Below are positions 21,829 through 34,729 of a stretch of DNA of 64,000 nt, one piece after another. The stretch covers positions 34,584,185-34,648,184 of the forward strand of contig CM037874.1 of the NCBI GenBank assembly GCA_021292105.1, written 5' to 3'. The DNA comes from Anadara kagoshimensis. Its lineage: Eukaryota; Mollusca; Bivalvia; Arcoida; Arcidae. The notes beneath the pieces are model-generated. The model was not told the origin of the DNA. It did not search any database and was given only the letters and a program-made list of their open reading frames with translations. How positions within the stretch are numbered: the stretch's first letter is position 1; each line of letters begins with the position of its first letter. The position numbers were made by a program, and so were the translations under genes.

Positions 21829-22070
21829 GAACAGGCAGTGACTATTTTTGTTCAAAGCATTCGACATTTAGAAATGATAGTCACGGGGTCCTTCGAAGAA
21901 ACCTTAAATAACGATGCTCCGTGTCACGATAGACGCGACATGCTAAGGAACTCTCCTTTCGCTTTGCCTTAAGTTAGCCACAAGGTTAAAAATTCTGTCA
22001 CTTAACCTTTAACTGGTGAAATCTCAATACCAGTGAAATATTCTTAGATGAGACGTAAAATTACATTCAG
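21829..22070 (+). repeat. Headless V-type SINE
   Basis: Copy of 11307-11550. Confidence 0.75.
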
Positions 22071-22350
22071 TAAATGAATAAACTCGTATTTGATCATGCA
22101 ATCGATTGAAATGGTACAGTAAGGGTCGATCATTCCGAGGGTTTAACCACTATGGTTAACAGCGACATCTGACCTCTATAACATAAGAAAATGATGTACA
22201 CACCTAAATCGAAAGTTTAATACTTTTACTGGTAAAAATAATTGAAGGCTCGGCTTTTAAGATATAGATAATTAGTGACTGAAAATCTGCCGAGAGGTAG
22301 ATGACAACTGTCGAGATATAGGTAACAACAGGCCAAAATAAGTTGAGTAA

Positions 22351-22610
22351 TTGGTGTCCAACGTTCCAGTCAAAATTATCTCACTTATTGAGACAGACGT
22401 CGCCTATAGGCGAAGATGCAAACATTTTCTCTTTGTATTGCACTGATAGCATTATACAACAAGAAGGTTTACTATCGTGCCACGCCTACCATGACACGTG
22501 ACCTCGTTTCATTTAGGTTCTTGCCCAAAAGAACCGAGCCTTTCATTTCGTTTTGTCAAATGTTTGGATCAGGGCCGGTAGTGGTTCAAACTCACGACCT
22601 CTGAGTCAAA
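22351..22610 (-). repeat. V-type SINE, minus strand
   Basis: Copy of 11831-12080, keeping an extra gagacagacgtcgcctatagg that the unit 1 copy has lost. That segment corresponds to cctatagctggcgacgtctc of the full SINE at 60845. Confidence 0.75.
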
Positions 22611-23884
22611 ATGAGATATCTCAATATAAATGAGGCAATAATTCGTTAGCTTAGTGTTGAACTTTATGTTTTTTTACATAAAAATATGAATTTGTTTGTA
22701 TGTTGATTATAGACCGTATGTAAAGGAGAACTACACTAGGAAGAAGACCAAGTTTTAAGAGACGATCAAAAATCTATTTGAAACAATCAATTAGTATTTG
22801 TTTAACAATAATACACTAAATACCCTTTTGAAATCGTTTCCTAAACAAAACACCTACAAAACGACGTCGGGGGTGTCTCTTAGGTCTTTAATTGAAGTAA
22901 CAACTAAACAAATAAAATACATGTACTGGTTAACCACAAAACATATAATTATTTCCCCTTTATTCTTTTTATCTGAAATAACACCTGTTTAAACTAAAAC
23001 TGTCAGTGATCCCCACCTCTAAAATAGCTAAAAAGTCTAACACTGTGCTAACGAAAGAAGTGTCAGCGAAATTCGGTTGCAGAGTACCCGAGTTACAGTA
23101 TGGATAACTAGTGACCGGATACAGATACCCATATATAGAGTAATAGAGTCTATTATGAGTATCCATTGTGGATAGGGAAATTTCACCCAAGTGGTTGAAT
23201 ATTTTAGCCGAGACTCTGACAGAAATATTCAACCTCGAGGGATTTTCCTATCCTACAAGGATAATTGATTCTTTTTCTTCCATTTTGATGACAATTTTTG
23301 GTTTCAAATATGAGTAACATCGGTACCAACGCCATTTTTGTCAATTTAACTTTGATAATAACGTTTTACATAAAATAAATATAACCTTCAGACAACATGA
23401 ACCTAGTTTTGGTTTATTCAAACCGTATGAACTAAAAAGAACATTTATTTATTAAAATTTCTAACATAAACATATGAAACGCAATGAACAATTCTAAATT
23501 TTTGTGACTCAAGTGTAATTTTTCCGGAAGACGACGTTATGTCCGCACGTGTAGATGACGATAAGCACGTGGAGTTGAGGATACACACGTGGAGGTGAAG
23601 ATAGAAATTTCTACCATCATTTCTCCAAATGGAAATCTTTATCGCAAACATATTAAGATGGAAGATAGAGAATTCAACCATCGTTTTTTCAAGCGGAACA
23701 AAGGGTAAAACTTACATTAGCTGCTCGTTTTGTACTAATTCGTTAGCTCATTGAAGTTTTGCACTTTCGTCAGGACTATAGTTGGTTAACTATCATCCAA
23801 TAACAACATAATGGTTATTGGTTTGACCCAAAATCACTTTTCTATCAAGATTAATATGTTTTCTTCCTTCCTGTTGTAATTTTG
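22611..23884. other. Unit-conserved spacer with hairpin
   Basis: No supportable gene. Contains the best-preserved hairpin, at 23157-23267. Confidence 0.55.
23157..23267. repeat. Hairpin-forming inverted repeat (best copy)
   Basis: The arms of about 45 bp run from gagtatccattgtggatagg through ggttgaatattt, then after a ~20-nt loop aaatattcaacctcgaggg to tatcctacaaggataattg. A transcript of either strand would fold into a long stem. Function unknown; it may be the centre of an old MITE or a hairpin RNA. Confidence 0.7.
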
Positions 23885-24135
23885 GCTACAACCGTAGCAC
23901 AGTTAGTATAGTGCTCATTTCGTATGGGGGATATCATGGGTTCGAACCTAGGTCGTTTCTGACCAAGACTTGAAAAATGTCCAACCACGCGGTATTAAGA
24001 AATAAATGTTACGGGGTCCTTTCGATTAGAAATAAAAACGACAGAAACAATTTCTGTCACTTCACCTATAGCTGGTGACGGCTCCATATAGTTAAATTTT
24101 CTTGACTGGGATTTTAAACCCCATTCAATCAGTCA
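23885..24135 (+). repeat. tRNA-headed V-type SINE
   Basis: Box A tagcacagttagtatagtg and box B GGGTTCGAACCT are intact. Tail gactgggattttaaacccc. Confidence 0.85.
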
Positions 24136-24167
24136 TTATTGCATTTTGTTTTATTTTTGACATACAA

Positions 24168-24354
24168 TACAGACCTGTCGAAAGTTTCACTCTGAGGTTA
24201 CGATGCTTGGCTGAGAGTGATTGAGGTATGGATACCAAATAGCCAAAAAATGGATATCAACTGCCAAAAAGCTATCAAGCTATCAAACGAAAGGTCGACA
24301 TGAGCTGACACTTCAAATTTGATACCTATGTGTTAAACTTTCGACAGGTCTGTA
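24168..24354. repeat. 186-bp MITE
   Basis: TIRs tacagacctgtcgaaagttt and aaactttcgacaggtctgta are perfect inverses over 20 bp. Confidence 0.85.
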
Positions 24355-24359
24355 CAGTA

Positions 24360-25249
24360 CATGTAGTTTATAGTGTCATGAAATATATTGCTAACAAAAC
24401 GGAGGAATGTCCAATATCACAAATGGGTTGGGTATAGATGTTGTCACCGATGTAGTTTATAGCGTCATGAAATATATTGCTAACAAACCGGAGGAATTTC
24501 CAATATTACCAGTGGGTTGTGTATAGATGTTGTCACCCATGTAGTTTATAGCGTCATGAAATATATTGCTAACAAAAACGGAGGAATGTCCAATATCACC
24601 AATGGGTTGGGTATAGATGTTGTCACCCATGTAGTTTATAGCGTCATGAAATATATTGCTAACAAAACGGAGGAATGTCAAATATCACCAATGGGTTGGG
24701 TATAGATGTTGTCACCCATGTAGTTTATAGCGTCATGAAATATATTGCTAACAAAACGGAGGAATGTCCAATATCATCAATGGGTTGGATATAGATATTG
24801 TCCCCCATTTAATTTATAGCGTCGTGAAATATATTGCTAACAAAACGGAGGAATGTCCAATATCACCAATGGGTTGGGTATAGATGCTGTCACCCATGTA
24901 GTTTATAGCGTCATTAAATATATTGCTAACAAAACGGAGGAATGTCCAATATAACCAGTGGGATGGGTATAAATGTTGGTACCCATGTAGTTTATAGCGT
25001 CATGAAATATATTGCTAACAAGACGGAGGAATGTCCAATATCACCAATGGGTTGGGTATAGATGTTGTCACCCATGTAGTTTATACCGTCATGAAATATA
25101 TTGCTACAAAACAGAGGAATGTCCAATATCACCAATGGGTTGGGTATAGATGTTGTCACCCATGTAGTTTATAGCGTCATGAAATATATTGCTAACAAAA
25201 CGGAAGAATGTCCAATATCACCAATGGGTTAGGTATAGATGTTGCCACC
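24360..25249. repeat. 89-bp minisatellite, 10 monomers
   Basis: 890 bp, exactly 10 periods. The monomer variants gcgtcgtgaaatat and accagtgggatgggtataaa occur in the same relative order as in units 2, 4 and 5. Confidence 0.97.
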
Positions 25250-25602
25250 CATTTTCTAGTTATGTGAAATGAGTAATTTTTGTGGTGTCCAATTTTTTAT
25301 TGTTCGAACGAAAATTCCATTTTCGTCAGTGATAAATTCGTGGTTTTTTATTAAGGTTTAAGGTAATTTCCCAATCTATATTACTTATATATTCCTATTT
25401 ACAAAGGTGCATATAAATATGTGGTTCATGGTATGAACTTAAACAGCGAAAATTGTGAAACAACAAAAATAATGATTTAACAGTTTTATTATAATTACAT
25501 TTTATACCAGTTTTAATTTTACAGCATTAGACCAATTTTTATCTATTTCAATTTCATGTTTTTATTTTTAGTAAAAAAAACACTGGTATCAACACAAATA
25601 TC
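25250..25602 (-). other. 3' flank of copy 3
   Basis: The poly(A) signal (tttatt on plus) at 25485-25490 is intact although the gene is broken. Confidence 0.55.
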
Positions 25603-26788
25603 TCACGTTTTATTTAATTTTCTGATTTCATTATAAATTCTCCAAACTCTTCTCAACTGATTAGTGTCTTTAAAACCGTGAGATGTAATAACGTTTATAA
25701 AACCTTTTTCAGAGGGTTTGATTTTTTTAACCCGAAACTCATTATTTCCTAATAATTCAATTTTTAATTTATGTGCAACAATGCCTAAATATACATCATC
25801 TAACCGAAACAGTTGTGTGTATTGAATTGCTATCTGCATATCAGTAATGACATCCAAAGACATAACGTATGAATGATGGGTAATTTTTAAAAGGATATTC
25901 TAAACGGGAAACGTACCATTTTAATTCCGGATTCCGAACTGGTAATGGAATCCGATAAACATTCCCCATGAATAAATGTTTCACTAACTCCTTTGATAAT
26001 TGTTTTAAATTTTTAACAAGATTTTCAGGCGATACAAAGTAATCGTCATCCACAAATAAGACGAAGGTAGCCTGTTTACAATAGGTGGTTATCCAGTTCA
26101 AAGCCCCGATAGCTTTCAAAGTGTTGTTATAATAATCATCATAAAAATCGTATTGTACCACATCATTGTATCTTTTACACTCCATGTTTGTATTTGATTC
26201 CACCGCCTTACTCTTTGATAACCCAACAACAAAAATCCGTCTTACAATAAACTCGTCTACGATAAGCTCTTTTCCCCATGTTTCTCTTATAACTCTTCGC
26301 TGTTCTAAATTCTGCGCAGCCGATTTAACCACAAATAAAATTAATTTGGATGCGTTTGATTCTAAGTTACACTTTTTATCACAATTTTTTATCACTTTAT
26401 TCTTAAAAGTGTTAATTGGTTTATGAAATACTTTTCCATCACTTTTGATATCTTTCACTAATTTAACCATATCAACATTTAACGGATAATTGAAATTGGC
26501 AAGCTTTCCCTCCTTCTTTTCGATTCCTTTCTCCTTTTTAAATTTGTTTTGCATTTTGATCGGAATAGCCGCTGTTGTGACACGAGTTTCTGTACTTTGC
26601 TGTGTAAAATTTTTCACTGTTACGTTTTCGGAAATATTAAAAACATTTTCGGGCTTGCAAGTACATTCAGTTGCACGAAATTGTCTAGAAAGTTCAATTT
26701 TCAAATTTAAATATACTATCGTGATTCCAATGAAAAAGCATATACATTCTTTGGATTTGCATTTAAATATATATCGAATATTCCGCAT
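25603..26788 (-). pseudogene. GT31 glycosyltransferase copy 3, frameshifted
   Basis: Homologous end to end with copies 2 and 5 but 14 bp shorter. The other copies read gtatgaacctgcgtttataa before atgatggg near 25873, whereas this one reads gtatgaatgatggg. The frame from the start codon therefore runs 315 codons and ends abnormally (YPSFIRYVFGCHY) just after NYPSFI, losing the NAGSYVMS and LDDVYLG catalytic segments. The remaining 86 codons are open in another frame. All other parts, including the TATA promoter and the poly(A) signal, are intact. It also carries RRRVIRE changed to QRRVIRE. Either a recent pseudogene or an assembly error; the short repeat tgaa at the breakpoint fits a slippage deletion. 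Confidence 0.9.
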
Positions 26789-26870
26789 TTTACATGTGTG
26801 TTAACAACTCAGCTGGTTGTCAGCAACTGCACTCATATAACATACACGTAATTCTATTTTCTTATATAGG
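26789..26870 (-). promoter_or_regulatory. TATA promoter and 5' leader of copy 3
   Basis: CCTATATAAG on the minus strand at 26870-26861. Leader nearly identical to copies 2 and 5. Confidence 0.65.
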
Positions 26871-27068
26871 CAAACAACATTGACCTAAAATCAGAATATT
26901 CATAGAGGATGATCTACCCTATATATGGGTAGTGTTAGGATTCGCATTTAATTCATAAACAATACATGATAGACAAAATAAACACAAGTTTTCCCTATAC
27001 GTAGATGTAATGGTCTATAATAAATATTGAAATTTAAAGTCAAGCAGACAGCTCAATGTTGTTTGCTT
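26865..27068. repeat. Promoter-associated MITE (family M), copy 3
   Basis: Ends tataggcaaacaacattgac and gcagacagctcaatgttgtt. Confidence 0.7.
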
Positions 27069-27177
27069 AAACAAACATATTAAGTTACACAGGTAAATGT
27101 AATCAATAGCCACTGGTATTTGTTATTTGTTATAAATAATGCCCAAACTTTAAAGAAAGCCCAAAAGGTTAATCAAT

Positions 27178-28138
27178 AAATAAAAAAATACAAGGGAAAA
27201 AATGCAAATAAATGCAGTATAATGCAAGAAAATAAATAACGTGAAAAAAGGGGTAAAAACTCGAATTATTAAAAGTGTCATTACTGAAGTATTTATAACA
27301 TGACAACATTCAGAAAATTCAAAAATTTCAAATTCGAAAAAGCGTTATAACGTGAATTAAACCCGAAGGAAAGGCTTTATAAAAGAGTAATTACGCAAAG
27401 AAATGCGCAACAACGTATACGAAAGGCGTCAAACGTGACAGAAATGTGTTGAAAAAAACCGACAGAAAGGGTCAAGAACACAACAGAAAGACGTGACAAC
27501 ACCAAAATGTCGTTATTGTGCAAAATAGTTTAATAACGAGAGAAGACGTTATAACACGACAAAATACGTTATAGCACGAAAGAATTGAGTTATAACGTAA
27601 AATTGCGTTATAGCGCGAACGAAACGAAATGCGTGATAACAAGGAAGAAAAGATCTATTGTTTGAAAAAAATGTATTATAACGCATAAAAACGTTATAAC
27701 GCGAAAAAATGTGTAATAACTCGAATAAAGGTGTAACAACGCAACTTAATTAATGATAATGCGTTATTGCCTTTTTAATTTGCGTTATGATGCCTTTTTT
27801 TATTAGCTTGATAGCGGGATTTTTTGCCGCTTTTCTTTTTCACTATTACCCTTTTGAAGTATTACGCTTTTCTTTTTTCTTTTAATTTACGTTATTGTGC
27901 ACTCCTTTAGTTAGCGCTATTGCGGCTTTCCTTAGCGTTATTGTGTCTTTCTTTCGCGTTATGACACCTTCCACTCTAATTATCAAGCCTTTAATTCGCG
28001 TTATTACACCTTTCGTTCTCGTTATTACGTCTTTCATTCGCGTTATAACGCTCGTCGTTCTCGTTATTACACCCTTTAATTCGCATTATAACACCTTACA
28101 TTCGCATATTTGCATTATTTCACTTTTTTATTGTTTTA
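27178..28138. repeat. Foldback-like element, copy 3
   Basis: Arms as in copy 2, turning over near 27750. The right arm is closer to copy 1 (gcgttattgcctttttaatt, gtgcactcctttagttagcg) and the left arm closer to copy 2, so this element looks like a recombinant between the two. Confidence 0.65.
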
Positions 28139-28514
28139 AAAGCATGAAACTAATACTCTATCGTAGTTGTACCTGCATCACGTAATGCATGTACATTTAT
28201 CTGCTGGATCTTTCTTTCCCATGGTACAATTTATATACAAAACATACATTTTATACCATAGACAACTTTATATAAAATTGTTATTTAAAGCTGATTTTCA
28301 TTATGATAAATAGATGTAGTTGTTTAAAAAAAAAGCAAACAATATAAGATTGAATCAGTTTAATAATGTGAAAAGACATTTTTATAACGGATTTCAGTAC
28401 TTTAGTTTCAAAGTAATTTTTTATGTTAGATGAATTATGTAAACACAGTCAGAAGTCCATTATAGTAGCATTTAAGGGCTTTTGTAACAATATAATAAAA
28501 TAAACAAAAAATAT
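28139..28514. other. Unit-conserved spacer, no gene
   Basis: As 7531-7904, but the E-box palindrome is mutated to gcatcacgtaatgc. Confidence 0.5.
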
Positions 28515-29069
28515 AAGATCACAATCCAAAAGTAAAGTAAAAACTTTAAAAACTGGCAAATTAAGATGAAAACGTGAACGACACCAGAAAAGTGAGGCCA
28601 TGTACTTCGGAAAGGTAAGCAGCTCCTGTTTAGCAAGCTACATACGCCAGGTATGAAATTAAAAACAAAGGTAAAATGGAACTATAGGGCGTCAAACATA
28701 TCCACGGAATTTTTTGACACAGACATTCAAAACAAACATACTAATCCATGTCCGAATCACAATCCAGAAGCATAGTAAAAACTTTGGAACTGACAAGTTA
28801 GGTTAGACAGTTGAACTTCCAACAGGGATGTGAGACGGAGTGCTTCAGAAGGGTTAGCACCTCCTGTTTAGCTAGCTACACCCGCCACGTGTGTAATCAA
28901 AATTGTGTGAAAGGAACATAAAACAATGGGACCTCACAACAATGTGAAAATGGCCATAGACCTATTTTAATGCATCAGGTTAACACTTTTTTGTAAGCAG
29001 CTCGCTTCGTTGTTTGAAATTCTCGTAGTGGGAATAAGCTCTACCGTAGCGTATTAAATGTAACAAAAT
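28515..29069 (+). repeat. Dispersed repeat X, two tandem copies
   Basis: As at 7905-8460. Confidence 0.65.
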
Positions 29070-29496
29070 ACACTTTCGACGGGTCCGTTCTGTAGTTTCT
29101 TTTGTATTCATTCATGTTGGTAGACGTTAACTAATATTATAAGTAAATGAATGTTAATGAATTATTTAGTATTTTTAAACATACATTCTTCTTGCTAAAC
29201 GTTACCTAGTATTGTATACATACATTTCATAAGTAATTGAAAGATGATAAATTAATTAGTATTTTAAACAATAAATTAAATATAAACACTTGTAAGTATA
29301 CCGCACGTCCTTCAATTGAAAACTTATTGAGTTTATTTGTCATATCGATTGAAACAATTACAGGTTCATTTTTCGTCATGTTTTACAAGGAATCAAATCA
29401 AGTAGACAATAACGTCATGATTTTGAGTTGTTTATCTTACAATAAACATTCTTTTGCATATCTTTTCAAAGTACAGACCTGTCAAAAGTTTAACAC
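29070..29496. repeat. ~430-bp inverted-repeat element
   Basis: Ends acactttcgacgggtccgtt and gtacagacctgtcaaaagtt. The 92-residue ORF inside is specific to this copy and not a gene. Confidence 0.55.
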
Positions 29497-29570
29497 TAAA
29501 GCAACGATTATGTAAACTTTATTGTAGAAAAAAGCACTTGTATGCTAAAATGAAATAGGTATTGAATAGT

Positions 29571-29759
29571 GTAAGCAAACATTATTGACCTGTCCGTTTG
29601 ACCTTTAATTTATTTAATTTATTATGGACCAGTATATTTATATATAGAGAACACTTGTGTTTATTTCATCTATATTAAGGCAAATATAACCATGTAATGA
29701 ATTGATCGTCTTATATTAATAGTTTCAATAAAAGGTCGAGCAAACAGGCGATGTTGTTT
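29571..29759. repeat. MITE family M, second copy in unit 3
   Basis: Ends gtaagcaaacattattgacc and aggtcgagcaaacaggcgat; the right end is more decayed. Confidence 0.7.
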
Positions 29760-31816
29760 CCCTTCAGCACTAATTCATTGTTTCGGAGATCAATTAAGAT
29801 ATAAAATATGGATTAAATGACATTTGATCTCTGGAATATAAAAAATGTATATAAGATAGATCATAGTTCTTAAACAGAAAGCTATCATTTCCATTTTATC
29901 TATTTGTCAATCAAAATTTGATTCGTATATTAGGAATAATCACCGGTAATATCTTGATGAAAAAACTCATTGATTCTGCAAGAATGCAATACATTCCTCG
30001 GTAAAGAACACCTGGAATAGGTTTCACAATCACTCCTTAACCAAGATATGGCAAATTTTGACAATATTTTTGCTACTACCTGCACTAAGTTTTATTAAAA
30101 TTAATAAGCTCAATGTTGTCTTCAATATGGCAATTTAATTTTTTGTATTTTTTCAAACTAGCTGTTTCAGTAATTTTTTTTATCTTAAAACCATATTTTA
30201 AGGAAATCTTTTAGAAAAGAAATGTTTATGAAACTTGGGCAGGTTTGTGTTGTTATTGCATAATGTCTTTTAGCATTTAAGATTTTGATTTTCTTTCCAT
30301 TACCGTCTCGTTATTCTATTTTTTAACTTTCAATTGTCGTCTTTTTTATTGTTTTATTATTATGATATTTCAAAAAACGTGTTTTTAGCGCTAATTATGG
30401 ATAAGCGTCTCTCAACGTCAAGGCTCGAACCCCACTCAGGACAAACATTATTGTTAGTACTTCAGTACGCTTACCGAATGTTGCAATGGTTTTCTAGGGA
30501 AACCCGGTTTCCTCAAGCGCGTCTGTATGTGCGTGCGTGTGTGTGTACGTTATCTCTTTAATCTATTTAAGGTCTAGGTATCTATTTCTTAAATAATTCA
30601 TGTTTTTCTGTCTCATCTATCTTGCTTATAATTTTTTGATTATCTAAATGAAATATGTTCATTCAGAAAATTCAAAAAATTGACGCATGATCTCATTACA
30701 TATAATTATCAACCATTAGCAGCATGAGTACGGTCCAACGCGTACGTTCGAATCCCATGAGATGCGTGAAATTGATATGATAAGGATATTTAATTTCAGG
30801 CCACATCAAATTAATTTTTAGTTCTATGATTTGTTTTAAAAAAAATATTTGAGGCAAGCGAACGATTAAAAATTAGAGATTTTTTAAAAGCAAAAGTATT
30901 GTTCATACAATGCATAACTGACAAAAGCTCGAATATAATTATGTTGATTTGGCAAACCCCAATGTAATAAGAAGAAATAGGAAATTAATAACAAGGGTCC
31001 TAAATGACAGTCTTAGTGGCGAAATTCGTCGATCAAAAAATCCGATGAATTATAAACGCAAGCTGTAGTCCCGAACAGAATTTATGTTGAAAAATTCAAT
31101 ATCATTGACACGAAAATGAACCAGGTATGTCATGCGGAAATTTTACCTGAAATTTTTGCCTGAAAAACGATTTGAAACTTATTATAATTTTGTATTTTGA
31201 ATTACAGACAGGCAGATCCGACGAATTACAAATGAGTTTGGCATGGCCTTAAATACCACACGGCTGAGCGTCTATATTGCGATTTAAAGCACATTCCAAA
31301 AGGGGGTTAAAATTAAATAATAATTTATGTTAATTTTGTGTTTTCCACTGATACACAATTGTCATAAATCTTTTTTTAAATATATTATCATTTTACCTTT
31401 ATATCGATAATTTAAAATAAAAAGCATATTGGCACTAGATTTTATATTTTAAAAACGCTTACAAATACATACGCTTTACAAACATATTTTTGTTTTATAT
31501 ATACATAATCACCTGCGTTCAATAAAATTTTATCCCAATTGCTCATTTAACACCTTTATATAAGGGATATCTGTCCATAAAGTCCATTTCACTGGTTCTC
31601 CTTTATACAAAAGTTTGATTGTAGAATGTTTGGAAGATTTTGTTCATATATGAAGTCATTCCCTACCACTATGTAAAGTTTGGAAACATAACAAATCAAA
31701 GTAATATCAACAAATAAAATACAATGTAGATTGAATCGATGCTCCGATTACTGCAAATTACGTTACTATTTAAAAATATTCTTCTGCATTTTAGTAATGA
31801 TACAACCATAGAATGG
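29760..31816. other. Unit-conserved spacer, no gene
   Basis: Homologous to 9156-11206. Only the SINE remnant at 30396-30550 is recognised. Confidence 0.55.
30396..30550 (+). repeat. Truncated SINE remnant
   Basis: Copy of 9790-9948. Confidence 0.6.
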
Positions 31817-31860
31817 TTGATTGATTTATTGATTGATTGATCGATCGATCGATTGGTTGG

Positions 31861-31947
<87 letters not shown>
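31817..31947. repeat. (TTGA)n microsatellite
   Basis: The longest of the set, with an internal gatcgatcgatcgattggttgg variation. Confidence 0.95.
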
Positions 31948-31948
<1 letters not shown>

Positions 31949-31966
31949 GGGTTTTTAATGTTTTGA

Positions 31967-32208
31967 ACAGGCAGTGACTATTTTTGTTCAAAGCATTCGA
32001 CATTTAGAAATGATAGTCACGGGGTTCTTCAAAGAAACTTTAAATAACGATGCTCCGTGTCACGATAGACGCGACATGCTAAGGAACTCTCCTTTCGCTT
32101 TGCCTTAAGTTAGCTACACAGGTTAAAAATTCTGTCACTTAACCTTTAACTGGTGAAATCTCAATACCAGTGTAATATTCTTAGATGAGACGTAAAATTA
32201 CATTCAGT
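31967..32208 (+). repeat. Headless V-type SINE
   Basis: Copy of 11307-11550. Confidence 0.75.
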
Positions 32209-32490
32209 AAATGAATAAACTCGTATTTGATCATGCAATCGATTGAAATGGTACAGTAAGGGTCGATCATTCCGAGGGTTAAACACTATGGTTAACAGCG
32301 ACATCTGACCCTTATAACATAAGAAAATGATGTACACACCTAAATCGAAAGTTTAATACTTTTACTGGTAAAAATAATTGAAGGCTCGGCTTTTAAGATA
32401 TAGATAATTAGTGACTGAAAATCTGCCGAGAGGTAGATGACAACTGTCGAGATATAGGTAACAACAGGCCAAAATAAGTTGAGTAATTGG

Positions 32491-32750
32491 TGTCCAACGT
32501 TCCCGTCAAAATTATCTCACTTACTGAGACAGACGTCGCCTATAGGCGAAGATGCAAACATTTTCTCTTTGTGTTGCACTGATAGCATTATACAACAAGA
32601 AGGTTTGCTATCGTGCCACGCCTACCATGACACGTGACCTCGTTTCATTTAGGTTCTTGCCCAAAAGAACCGAGCCTTTCATTTCGTTTTGTCAAGTGCT
32701 TGGATCAGGGCCGGTAGTGGTTCAAACTCACAACCTCCGAGTCAAAATGA
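32491..32750 (-). repeat. V-type SINE, minus strand
   Basis: Copy of 22351-22610. Confidence 0.75.
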
Positions 32751-33141
32751 GATATCTCAATATAAATAATGCAATAATTCGTTAGCTTAGTGTTAAACTT
32801 TATGTTTTTTTAAATAAAAATATGAATTTGTTTGTATGTTGATTATAGACCGTGTGTAAAGGAGAACTACACTAGGAAGAAGACCAAGTTTTAAGAGACG
32901 ATCAAAAATCTATTTGAAACAATCAATTAGTATTTGTTTAACAATAATACACTAACTATACCCTTTTGAAATCGTTTCCTAAACAAAACACCTACAAAAC
33001 GACGTCGGGGGTGTCTTTTAGGTCTTTAATTGAAGTAACAACTAAACAAATAAAATACATGTACTGGTTAACCACAAAACATATAATTATTTCCCCTTTA
33101 TTCTTTTTATCTGAAAAAACGTTCGACAGGTCTGTACAGTA
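32751..33141. other. Spacer truncated by a ~1.4-kb deletion
   Basis: Homologous to 22611-22974, then fused at about 33118 to the right TIR of the 186-bp MITE (ttcgacaggtctgtacagta). No gene. Confidence 0.8.
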
Positions 33142-34386
33142 CATGTAGTTTATAGAGTCATGAAATATATTGCTAACAAAACGGAGGAATTTCCAATATC
33201 ACCAATGGGTTGGGTATAGATGTTGTTACCCATGTAGTTTATAGCGTCATGAAATATATTGCTAACAAAACGGAGGAATGTCCAATATCACCAATGGGTT
33301 AGGTATAGATGTTGTCACCCATGTAGTTTATAGCGTCATGAAATATATTCCTAACAAAACGCACGAATTTTCAATATCACCCATGGGTTGGGTATAGATG
33401 TTGTCACCCATGCAGTTTATAGCGTCATGAAATATATTGCTAACAAAACGGAGGAATTTCCAATATTACCAGTGGGTTGTGTATAGATGTTGTCACCCAC
33501 GTAGTTTATAGCGTCATGAAATATATTGCTAACAAAACGGAGGAATGTCCAATATCACCAATGGGTTGGGTATAGATGTTGTCACCCATGTAGTTTATAG
33601 CGTCATGAAATATATTGCTAACAAAACGGAGGAATGTCCAATATCGCCAATGGGTTGGGTATAGATGTTGTCACCCATGTAGTTTATAGCGTCATGAAAT
33701 ATATTGCTAACAAAACGGAGGAATGTCCAATATCATCAATGGGTTGGATATAGATATTCTCACCCATTTAATTTATAGCGTCGTGAAATATATTGCTAAC
33801 AAAACGGAGGAATGTCCAATATCACCAATGGGTTGGGTATAAATGTTGTCACCCATGTAGTTTATAGCGTCATGAAATATATTGCTAACAAAACGGAGGA
33901 ATGTCCAATATCACCAATGGGTTGGGTATAGATGTTGTCACCCATGTAGTTTATAGCGTCATGAAATATATTGCTAACAAAACGGAGGAATGTCAAATAT
34001 CACCAATGGGTTGGTTATAGATGTTGTCACCCATGTAGTTTATAGCGTCATGAAATATATTGCTAACAAAACGGAGGAATGTCCAATATAATCAGTGGGA
34101 TGGGTATAAATGTTGGTACCCATGTAGTTTATAGCGTCATGAAATATATTGCTAACAAGACGGAGGAATGTCCAATATCACCAATGGGTTGGGTATAGAT
34201 GTTGTCACCCATGTAGTTTATACCGTCATGAAATATATTGCTACAAAACGGAGGAATGTCCAATATCACCAATGGGTTGGGTATAGATGTTGTCACCCAT
34301 CTAGTTTATAGCGTCATGAAATATATTGCTAACAAAACGGAGGAATGTCCAATATCACCAATGGGTTAGGTATAGATGTTGTCACC
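33142..34386. repeat. 89-bp minisatellite, 14 monomers
   Basis: 1245 bp, 14 periods. Follows directly on the deletion junction. Confidence 0.97.
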
Positions 34387-34729
34387 CATTTTCTAGTTAT
34401 GTGAAATGAGTAATTTTTGTGGTGTCCAATTTTTTATTGTTCGAACGAAAATTCCATTTTCGTCAGGTGATAAATTCGTGGTTTTTGCTTAAGGTTTAAG
34501 GTAATTTCCCAATCTATATTACTTATATATTCCTATTTACAAAGGTGCATATATGTGGTTCATGGTATGAACTTAAACAGCGAAAATTGTGAAAAATAAT
34601 GATTTAACAGTTTTATTATAATTACATTTTATACCAGTTTTAATTTTACAGCACTAGACCAATTTTTATCTATTTCAATTTCATGGTTTTTTTTTTAGTA
34701 AAAAAAACACTGGTATCAACACAAATGTC
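34387..34729 (-). other. 3' flank of copy 4
   Basis: Poly(A) signal (tttatt on plus) at 34612-34617. Confidence 0.6.
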
